DNA of 57,969 nucleotides, taken from assembly GCA_025924315.1 (NCBI GenBank), contig JAICIO010000032.1, positions 1 through 57,969 on the forward strand, read 5' to 3'. The notes beneath the pieces were generated by a model that was not told where the DNA came from, searched no databases, and was given only the letters and a program-made list of their open reading frames with translations. This DNA comes from Phycisphaerae bacterium (GTDB taxonomy: Bacteria > Planctomycetota > Phycisphaerae > Tepidisphaerales > Tepidisphaeraceae). This document shows, in pieces, positions 51,697 to 57,969 of this stretch (positions within the stretch are counted from its first letter, which is position 1; the number at the start of each line of letters is the position of its first letter). The position numbers were made by a program, and so were the translations under genes.

Positions 51697-53611
51697 GATT
51701 CTTGTGATTTCGATCGTCAGCACGGTTGATCTCTGTGCGCAAGATCTCGCGCACGCGCAATGGCGTGTCCACGACGTCACCGGCGGATCAGAAACCACCC
51801 TTCGTATCGAACCGAAAACCGACGCTCACTCAAATCCCTGGTCATCCTCCGCGACGGTGATCGACACGACCGGCAAAGACCGCGCCGTCACACTCTCGTT
51901 CTGCATCCCCTTCGACGCCACCGGCTGGATGTGGCACGACGATCCCGAAACCTCTCGTCCGATTGAAGGCGACAAACTCTTCGACCATCTCAGCGACAAA
52001 TGCGCCGGCGTGAACGACAGCGCCTCGCTCTATCCCTTCGCCGTTCTCTCACACGGCGATAGAGCATTCGTCATCGCGGTTCCCATCACCCCGCCTCGTT
52101 TACCAAGGTTCGTGTACGATCCGGAGGCGAAAGAATTGCGAGCAGAGTTCGACTTCGGCCTCTCGAAAGACATCGCCGCGTTTCCGTCGCGGGCCGACGC
52201 AACCGTCATCACGTATGAAGTTCCTGCGAAGTGGGCCTTTCGCCAGGCGATCGCGAAGTATTGGGAGCTTTATCCGGATGCGTTCAAACGTCGCGTGAAG
52301 CGTGCGGGCATCTGGATGCCCTTCGGCGACCCTCGCGGCGTGCAGGGCGCGGAGGACTTTGGCTTCGGCTATCACGAGTTCTCCGACATTCAGATCAAAG
52401 ACCCAAAAGATGGCAAGGCGATGCTCGACCGCGATCAGCGGGTCGGCGCGGAGAGTTACGTTTACGTCGAAGCGCCCACGTACTGGCAGTACTACCACGG
52501 CGAAGGCCACGGCAATTACGAGCAGCGGCTCGCCCAGCTGCGCACGGATGCCGACCACGGCGATCGCATGTCGCAGGCGACGCTGGTCAGCGGAATCATT
52601 CGCGACAACGGCATGCGCGATTTATATCTCCAGCCGGTCGCATACACCCCGCAGGCGCCTTGGGGCAGCGATCCCGATCCGCACATTCCCGACGACGCGA
52701 AGAAAGGCTGGCCGAGCAAAGGCCACTATGAAATGGATCGCGTCGAGACCGCGCTCGGCTGGCGCGACAAGCCAGACATCGGCGTCGATGGCGTATACGT
52801 CGATTCAATGGAAGGCTGGGGCGAAATCCTCAACTACAACCGCGAGCACTGGCGCGTCTCGCAATACCCGCTCACGTTCGATCCGAAATCGCACCGCGTT
52901 GCGCTGTTGAACTTCTGGGGCACGTACGAATGGGTCCGCCAGGTGAGCGACCGCCTGCACGGCAAGCGGCGAATGCTCATGGGGAACGACGCGTATTTCC
53001 GCCGCTGGCAGCTCGCGCCGTGGGTGGACATCCCCGGCCGCGAGTACACGTGGATCAGCAAAGGGAAATTCGATCCGGTGCCGGACGAGCGCTACTTCTT
53101 CTTCAAGACGATGAGCGGCGCAAAACCGTATCTCATGCTCATGAACAACCGCTATGAACAAGCCGAATTCATGGAGCCCTACATGCAGCGGAGCCTTTTC
53201 TTCGCGGTATTTCCGAGCATGTTTCAGGGACAGACGAGTGCGCACGATGTGTCGTACTTCGATAATCCCGAGTGGTACAACCGCGATCGCGCGCTTTTTA
53301 AGAAATACATTCCGCTGATACGAAAGGTGGACGAGGCGGGATGGCGACCGGTGCCATACGCGAATGTCGAGCCGAAGGGAATTCGGATCGAACGGTACGG
53401 CGACTTCGCGAAGGGGAATCTCGCGTTCACAGTGCACAATCCAACGGACAAAGAAACAAATGTGGTCCTGAAGCTCGATGGCGATGCGCTGAAACTTCGA
53501 AGCTCATTCACCGCGGATGAGTGGATCAGCTCTCATAAGCTTGCAACAAGCGGTGATTCAATCAAACTCCAACTCGCGGCGCAAGGTTACGCTGCGATCG
53601 GCATTAAGTAG
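51692..53611 (+). CDS. Exported TIM-barrel glycosidase-like protein
   Basis: 639 residues from ATG 51692. The frame is open from ATG 51575, which overlaps the stop of the upstream gene (ATGA), but codons 3-40 from there are a translated repeat. Residues after the start (TILVISIVSTVDLCAQ) form a signal-peptide core with no basic N-region; the repeat-encoded RSFAALR would supply one. A beta sandwich (about 30-180) precedes a barrel: RAGIWMPFGDPRGVQ, VDGVYVDSMEGWGEILNYN (an Asp likely nucleophile), KRRMLMGNDAYFR. It may be an alpha-glycosidase-type fold; I cannot assign the family. The stop TAG (53609-53611) lies in the next repeat. Confidence 0.8.
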   Translation: MTILVISIVSTVDLCAQDLAHAQWRVHDVTGGSETTLRIEPKTDAHSNPWSSSATVIDTTGKDRAVTLSFCIPFDATGWMWHDDPETSRPIEGDKLFDHLSDKCAGVNDSASLYPFAVLSHGDRAFVIAVPITPPRLPRFVYDPEAKELRAEFDFGLSKDIAAFPSRADATVITYEVPAKWAFRQAIAKYWELYPDAFKRRVKRAGIWMPFGDPRGVQGAEDFGFGYHEFSDIQIKDPKDGKAMLDRDQRVGAESYVYVEAPTYWQYYHGEGHGNYEQRLAQLRTDADHGDRMSQATLVSGIIRDNGMRDLYLQPVAYTPQAPWGSDPDPHIPDDAKKGWPSKGHYEMDRVETALGWRDKPDIGVDGVYVDSMEGWGEILNYNREHWRVSQYPLTFDPKSHRVALLNFWGTYEWVRQVSDRLHGKRRMLMGNDAYFRRWQLAPWVDIPGREYTWISKGKFDPVPDERYFFFKTMSGAKPYLMLMNNRYEQAEFMEPYMQRSLFFAVFPSMFQGQTSAHDVSYFDNPEWYNRDRALFKKYIPLIRKVDEAGWRPVPYANVEPKGIRIERYGDFAKGNLAFTVHNPTDKETNVVLKLDGDALKLRSSFTADEWISSHKLATSGDSIKLQLAAQGYAAIGIK

Positions 53612-53676
53612 CACGGGTTTTCAACCCGTGCATCCGCTACTCAAACAACTGCACGGGTTGAAAACCCGTGCTACTT
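53606..53676. repeat. GTAG-type paired-hairpin element (REPIN-like)
   Basis: Perfect 26-base arms at 53606-53631 and 53651-53676, with a 19-base spacer. Each arm reads AAGTAGCACGGG, loop TTTTCAA, CCCGTGC. It shares GTAGCACGGG and CCCGTGC with the element at 35314-35384; the inner base pair C-G is T-A here. Its left GTAG contains the TAG stop of the upstream gene, and its right end is three bases from the ATG of the next gene. Confidence 0.9.
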
Positions 53677-53679
53677 CAA

Positions 53680-55902
53680 ATGCAAAATCTCCTCGTCGTT
53701 GTCAGCTTCTTTCTCACAGTGACGTCCTTAGCCGCCGGTCCGACCACCGCCGAGGTGCGTGCCAGGCAACGGGCCGACGCAATGAAGCATCTGCCCCAGG
53801 TGAAGCAGCGATTCGAGAAACTGCAATCGCAACTCAAAGGCAACGAGCAACTGCAATCCAGCCCGTATATGCAGCTCGACGTCGCGATCGTGCAGCGGTT
53901 CCTTCAACGAGTCGAGTCGCCGACGAAAGAGCAGAAGCAGCTGCCGGAGTGGGACGTCGAGCAGCTCAAAGAACTCGATTACGCTTTAGATGATGCGAAT
54001 CGTCTGCTCACGATAAAAGACCCATCGATGCTCCGCGTGCCGAAGTCGCTCGTCGAAGAGCCCGAGCTGCACGGTGACACGTTTCTCGCGCGGGCGGCGC
54101 TGCCGGGCGATGAAGCGCCATTCCTTCGCCCCACCTACTTCGGCGGGTATGGTCATTTCAACCAGATCTTCACCGATCTGCCGAACTTTCCCGCACTCGG
54201 TGTGAACCTGATCCAGGATGGACGTCACGGGCCGAATGGGAATCTCCGTCCGGATTACACGCTCGACCCAAAGTTCGTCGAACTGATGAAAGCGAATTTC
54301 GCGGCGGCGAAGAAGGCGGACGTGATGATCGATGTTCTCACCTCGCCGCACTATTTCCCCAGCTGGGCGATCGCTAAAGATCCGGAGATGAACAACGGCT
54401 CGCCGTTCATGAACATCGACCACCCCGCCGAGCGAAAGGTGATCGAGGCATGGCTGCGGCAGGTCGCGCGGCTGCTGAAAGACGAGCCCGCCCTCTTCAG
54501 CTATTGCCTAAGCAACGAGCCTGCCTACGGCTCGAGCGGTCGCGACAAGTGGAGCGCGCCCGCGTGGCACGATTATCTCAAGGAGAAACACAAGACGATC
54601 GACGCGCTCAACGCGCTCTACGGCACGAAATACAAAAGCTTCGATGAAGTCCCCTGCGGCGGAGGCGATGACATCGGCGGAAAGCGCTGCAGCTACGACT
54701 GGTATCGCTTCAACTTCAAACACTTCGCCGCGTGGCACAAGTGGATGAGCGATGTGATCAAGAGCGAAGACCCCGATGCGCGCACGCACGCGAAGATCAT
54801 GGTCTTCTTCGCTTTCGATCGCGACAAGCTCGGTTATGGCATCGATCCAGAAGAATTCGCCGACGCAACCGACATCGCGGGCTGTGATGCTTACTCGCAA
54901 GTCTTCGGCGGAGTCGGCGCACTCGATGACACCTCATCGAAAGACTACGCGTATTACTGGCAGGTCGAGGAGATGTGCTACGACCTGCTCAATTCGTTTC
55001 GGAATCAGCCGGTGTTCAATTCCGAAGCGCATCCGATTGGGAACGCCACCGGCGCGTATCCGTTCCCGGCCGTTCACGAATATGCCGCGATCTGGCAAGG
55101 CGCGATGCATCACCAGGGCGCCGAGACAACCTGGGTATGGGAAGAAGCGGTCGATCCCGCGGGGTCGCTCAATGACAGCGTCTACTTTCGCCCCGCGCTG
55201 ATCCAAGGCAGTGGCAAAGCCATTCTGGACTTGAATCGTCTCGGCAACGATGTCGCCGCGATCAATGGCTCGTCCGCGCGCGTCGCGCTGCTCTACTCGC
55301 AACCGTCGCTCATCTGGCAGGAGGGTTACGGACAGGCAGTGAAATCGCTCTACACCGCGATGGATCTCAGCGGGCAGAAGGTTCGCTTCGTCAGCGAGCG
55401 TCAACTAATGGAAGGCCGTGTGTCGAAGATTCCATTCATTGTCCTCCCGCGCGCGACGCACATCAGCGACGGCGCGTTCGCGGCGCTTCAGAAATACCAA
55501 TCCCTCGGCGGAAAGATCATCCTGGCGGGCGACGAATGCGCCGCGTACGACGAATACCACCAGCCGCGCAAACTGCCGGACGATTTCGCCAAGCTTCCAA
55601 AGATCACCCTCGGCGACGATCGCGCCGTCGCGAAGCAGATTCGTCCGATGCTCGCATCGCCGTTCGTGAAGATGACCAACCTGACGGCGGTCGGATCGAA
55701 CGATCCCGCCTGGGGCGTCGAGTACCGCACGATCGGACACGAAGGCGCAACGCTCGTTCCGATGATCAACCTGATGAAGAAGCCGCAAACAGTGAAGCTT
55801 GACCTTTCGGGCAAGGCGATTGATTTGATTTCTGGCCAGTCCATCGACCTATCCAAAATCCCGCTCCCCTCGATGCAGCCGCTGCTCCTGCGCGTGAAAT
55901 GA
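53680..55902 (+). CDS. Exported GH42-like beta-galactosidase, short form
   Basis: 740 residues from ATG 53680; a GTG at 53668 inside the repeat is an alternative. Signal peptide MQNLLVVVSFFLTVTSLAAG. A helical N-terminal stretch (residues 25-105) replaces the binding domain of the paralogue. The barrel has TYFGGYGHFNQIFTDL, HYFPSWAIAKDP, E280 in YCLSNEPAYG (acid/base) and E449 in FNSEAHPIGN (nucleophile), then GAETTWVWEEA. The trimerisation-type domain includes VALLYSQPSLIWQ and LGGKIILAGDECAAYDEY. The two paralogues flank the middle gene, and the three probably attack one glycan together. Confidence 0.85.
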   Translation: MQNLLVVVSFFLTVTSLAAGPTTAEVRARQRADAMKHLPQVKQRFEKLQSQLKGNEQLQSSPYMQLDVAIVQRFLQRVESPTKEQKQLPEWDVEQLKELDYALDDANRLLTIKDPSMLRVPKSLVEEPELHGDTFLARAALPGDEAPFLRPTYFGGYGHFNQIFTDLPNFPALGVNLIQDGRHGPNGNLRPDYTLDPKFVELMKANFAAAKKADVMIDVLTSPHYFPSWAIAKDPEMNNGSPFMNIDHPAERKVIEAWLRQVARLLKDEPALFSYCLSNEPAYGSSGRDKWSAPAWHDYLKEKHKTIDALNALYGTKYKSFDEVPCGGGDDIGGKRCSYDWYRFNFKHFAAWHKWMSDVIKSEDPDARTHAKIMVFFAFDRDKLGYGIDPEEFADATDIAGCDAYSQVFGGVGALDDTSSKDYAYYWQVEEMCYDLLNSFRNQPVFNSEAHPIGNATGAYPFPAVHEYAAIWQGAMHHQGAETTWVWEEAVDPAGSLNDSVYFRPALIQGSGKAILDLNRLGNDVAAINGSSARVALLYSQPSLIWQEGYGQAVKSLYTAMDLSGQKVRFVSERQLMEGRVSKIPFIVLPRATHISDGAFAALQKYQSLGGKIILAGDECAAYDEYHQPRKLPDDFAKLPKITLGDDRAVAKQIRPMLASPFVKMTNLTAVGSNDPAWGVEYRTIGHEGATLVPMINLMKKPQTVKLDLSGKAIDLISGQSIDLSKIPLPSMQPLLLRVK

Positions 55903-56190
55903 AGCTCGATCGCGGACCGGGGAGGCGAAGCCCCCGCCGAGCCGAGCATTTGGTGATTCGAGAGGGCTCCCGCTGAATGTCGCCTAGAAACGCCACGGAA
56001 GCCGTCAAGCACCTATGCGCCGCTATCGACAGATGGCCCTTAGAGCCGTTTCTGTCGCGATTCAAAAATGTTCACGGATTTCTCATTCCCCCCCAACTTT
56101 GCGCCATGGGATGATCAGCCCAAATCGCCCGGCTTTTCAGAGGCGATCCACAATCCCTTGTGTGCTAAGTCTCGATAGAGTCGGCGATTG
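55903..56190. other. Non-coding stretch before the glycosyltransferase
   Basis: Of the 514 bases between the genes, this part has no coding frame with any character. One hairpin, CGACAGA (56027-56033) with TCTGTCG (56051-56057) and an inner GGC/GCC, could mark the end of the glycosidase transcript. Otherwise I see nothing. Confidence 0.4.
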
Positions 56191-56220
56191 TTGACACGGC
56201 GGGCGCCGAAAACCTAGAAT
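56191..56220 (+). promoter_or_regulatory. Candidate promoter of the glycosyltransferase gene
   Basis: TTGACA (56191-56196), 18 bases, TAGAAT (56215-56220). Both boxes are close to the sigma-70 consensus. It would give a leader of about 190 bases before the ATG at 56417. Confidence 0.5.
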
Positions 56221-56226
56221 CCGGCC

Positions 56227-56416
56227 TTCTAAGGACGAAGACGACTGCGGGTGGTCGCAAAGCTCGTTGGATGTGCGCAGCGGGGAGTTGGCGGCGTCTA
56301 ATGAGGACGATCGAAGTCTTGATCCGCCGCGTCGAGCCCCGCCCTCATGCTTTAGAAGCTTGAGTCACGTGAGTGAAACGCAACGTTGCCCTTCAGCAGA
56401 TTGAGAATTCGCCAAT
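56227..56416 (+). ncRNA. Candidate structured leader of the glycosyltransferase gene
   Basis: The leader contains AGACG (56239-56243) pairing with CGTCT (56295-56299) around a segment with GTCGCAAAGC (56254-56263) and GCAGCGGGGAG (56277-56287). A second helix is ATGAGG (56301-56306) with CCTCAT (56343-56348). GTCGCAAAGC and the later GCGGGG bear a faint resemblance to parts of the c-di-GMP-I riboswitch, but the AAACC portion is missing, so a known class cannot be claimed. Confidence 0.25.
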
Positions 56417-57969
56417 ATGTGGGAGCACCTTTTCAAGATCGCGTTTGTTACGGTCTACGTGATCATCCTGTTCACGGTCGCGTTCTACGGCTTCCACCGA
56501 TACATCCTGGTCTACCTCTACATCAAGCACAAGAACAATTCGTATAAACCGAAAGCTCACTGGACCGACCTTCCGCGCGTGACCGTCCAGCTGCCGATGT
56601 ACAACGAAGACATCGTCGCCGAGCGCATCATCAAGGCGACATGCCAGATCGATTACCCGCTCGAGAAGCTCGACATTCAAGTGCTCGATGACAGCACCGA
56701 TCAGTCCGCCGACATCGCCCAGGCCGCGGTCGACGAGATGGTCGCTAAGGGTTTCCCTGTCACCTACATCCATCGCGACAATCGCGTGGGTTACAAAGCC
56801 GGGGCGCTCGAAGCCGGCCTGAAAGTCGCCAAGGGCGATTACATCGCGATCTTCGATGCCGACTTCGTCCCGCCCAAGGACATCCTGCACAACGTCATCG
56901 ACTTCTTCACCGACGACCAGATCGGCTGCGTGCAGGTGCGCTGGGATCACCTCAACCGCGACGCGTCGCTGCTCACCAAGTCGCAGGCGATCTTCCTCGA
57001 TGGCCACTTCGTCATCGAGCACACCGCCCGCAACCGCTCCGGTCGCTTCATGCACTTCAATGGCACGGCCGGCGTGTGGCGCCGCAGCACCATCGGCGAC
57101 GCCGGTGGTTGGCAGCACGACACCGTCACCGAAGATCTCGACCTCAGCTACCGCGCGCAGGTAAAGGGCTGGCAGTTCATCTACCTTCCGCAGTTCTGCG
57201 CCCCCGCGGAGCTTCCGCCGGAGATGATCGGCTTTAAGCAACAGGCGCACCGGTGGACTAAGGGCTCAATGCAGACCTGCATCAAGTTGCTGCCCGGCAT
57301 CCTCAAGAGCAAGCACCTGAGCCGCCGCATCAAGAGCGAAGCGTTCTTCCATCTCACCAACACCGTCGTCTATCCGATGATGGTGCTGCTGACGATCATG
57401 ATGTACCCGGCGTTCATCTATGCCGACGGTCCGATCAAGCATTACACCTGGAGCAACTCGCTCTTCACCGTGTCGCTGTTCGTCCTCGCGACATGCTCGG
57501 CCAGCACGTTCTTCGTCTTCGCGCAAAAAGAACTCTTCGGTAAGCAAGCCGGCTGGAAGTCGTTTATCTATCAACCGTTCCTCATGGCACTTGGCATCGG
57601 CGTGTCGATCAACAACGCGAAAGCGGTTATCGATGCGATCTGGACCGCCATCAACCGCAAGCCCAGCGAGTTCGTCCGCACGCCAAAGTATGGCGTTCGT
57701 GGAAAAGTAAAGAACGACTGGAAGCACCGCGAAGATCCGCTCATCGCCAAGGCGATGGCCGGCAAGAGCGCGGATCTCACCGTCAATAAGCCCAACTTCC
57801 TCACGCTCAAGCGGCTCACGCTTCCGATCATCGAAATCGCGTTCGGCTGCTACATGAGCAGCTTCATCTTCATCAGCCTGTGGTACAGCTACGCCCGCGG
57901 AAGCGTGCCGTTCCTGATGATGTTCGCCGGTGGATACTTCTACGTCGGCTTCACCTCGCTGTACGTCCT
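56417..57969 (+). CDS. Cellulose-synthase-like GT2 glycosyltransferase (3' partial)
   Basis: 517 residues are visible from ATG 56417 and the frame is still open at the window edge. An N-terminal helix (VTVYVIILFTVAFYGFHRYI) leads to the GT-A domain: VTVQLPMYNE, D147 and D149 in FDADFVPP, TEDLDLSYR near residue 237 and the QxxRW motif at 276-280 (QAHRW). Then come membrane helices (YPMMVLLTIMMYPAFIYA and others). It is a processive beta-glycan synthase of the cellulose/glucomannan class that polymerises and exports a polysaccharide. Product is open. No Shine-Dalgarno site was seen. Confidence 0.93.
   Translation, partial: MWEHLFKIAFVTVYVIILFTVAFYGFHRYILVYLYIKHKNNSYKPKAHWTDLPRVTVQLPMYNEDIVAERIIKATCQIDYPLEKLDIQVLDDSTDQSADIAQAAVDEMVAKGFPVTYIHRDNRVGYKAGALEAGLKVAKGDYIAIFDADFVPPKDILHNVIDFFTDDQIGCVQVRWDHLNRDASLLTKSQAIFLDGHFVIEHTARNRSGRFMHFNGTAGVWRRSTIGDAGGWQHDTVTEDLDLSYRAQVKGWQFIYLPQFCAPAELPPEMIGFKQQAHRWTKGSMQTCIKLLPGILKSKHLSRRIKSEAFFHLTNTVVYPMMVLLTIMMYPAFIYADGPIKHYTWSNSLFTVSLFVLATCSASTFFVFAQKELFGKQAGWKSFIYQPFLMALGIGVSINNAKAVIDAIWTAINRKPSEFVRTPKYGVRGKVKNDWKHREDPLIAKAMAGKSADLTVNKPNFLTLKRLTLPIIEIAFGCYMSSFIFISLWYSYARGSVPFLMMFAGGYFYVGFTSLYV

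Noticed and set aside
35314-53676. CRISPR array made by the recurring hairpins
   Set aside because: The copies are kilobases apart, arms are inverted and not direct, and spacers of constant length are missing.
56393-57250. 285-codon minus-strand reading frame
   Set aside because: It is the mirror of the cellulose-synthase-like gene. The plus-strand frame carries DAD, TED and QxxRW motifs and membrane helices; the minus frame has none.

Overview
The window looks like a piece of a planctomycete chromosome (Planctomycetota, probably the Phycisphaerae/Tepidisphaerales side; the lineage is an inference). The evidence is: two exported proteins that begin with the planctomycete LE-x-R-x-LM/LS type N-terminal motif (6519-9575 and 29040-30476); a CPKCGYDLR zinc-ribbon tail on a small membrane protein (266-880); a pseudopilin with a planctomycete-type FADGHV C-terminus (27829-28866); many large exported carbohydrate-active proteins; and high GC with frequent GTG starts. 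I see no rRNA, CRISPR array, phage or transposase gene. There is one tRNA (Leu, CAG).

Layout. 1-6.4 kb: a tightly coupled sugar operon (FGGY kinase, phosphohexomutase, class II aldolase) and then pgi. 6.5-9.6 kb: a giant repeat-built surface protein. 9.8-11.8 kb: an ArsR-SRPBCC-DUF899-membrane protein operon with a recognisable promoter. 11.9-14.5 kb: a divergent pair, a DegT-type aminotransferase and an exported BNR-like protein. 14.5-26.7 kb: a run of nine minus-strand genes. Its core is six coupled genes (beta-propeller, transglutaminase-like enzyme, GH42-like barrel protein, second transglutaminase-like enzyme, MFS transporter, amidotransferase-like/polysaccharide deacetylase fusion). I think this core is the best candidate for an undescribed system. 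27-30.5 kb: a small Cys-rich protein, a pseudopilin and a malectin/Kelch surface protein. 30.7-35.3 kb: a ribose-type sugar ABC transporter with a divergent HAD phosphatase. 35.4-47.4 kb: mostly unlinked genes (truD, a LigD-type phosphoesterase, Flp pilin, an MGMT-like protein, esterase, SpoU methylase, OmpA lipoprotein, radical SAM, ankyrin, GH43-like). 48.9-55.9 kb: three exported glycosidase-like genes. 56.4 kb to the end: a cellulose-synthase-like glycosyltransferase cut by the window edge.

The most striking non-coding signal is a set of about a dozen intergenic paired-hairpin inverted repeats. Several have the form GTAG-hairpin-spacer-hairpin-CTAC, which is the layout of REP/REPIN elements mobilised by RAYT (IS200/IS605-like) transposases. 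The hairpin stems differ from element to element, yet the two arms within each element are identical or differ by compensatory base-pair changes. The elements sit directly on gene borders and repeatedly supply stop codons, or abut start codons. No RAYT gene lies in the window.

How the genes fit together: the content points to a heterotroph specialised in complex glycans. Exported GH42/GH43-like enzymes release sugars, a ribose-type ABC importer and an MFS carrier take them up, and kinase, mutase, aldolase and isomerase enzymes process them. Surface proteins and pilins serve the cell surface. Domain assignments come from reading motifs by eye; no search was run.
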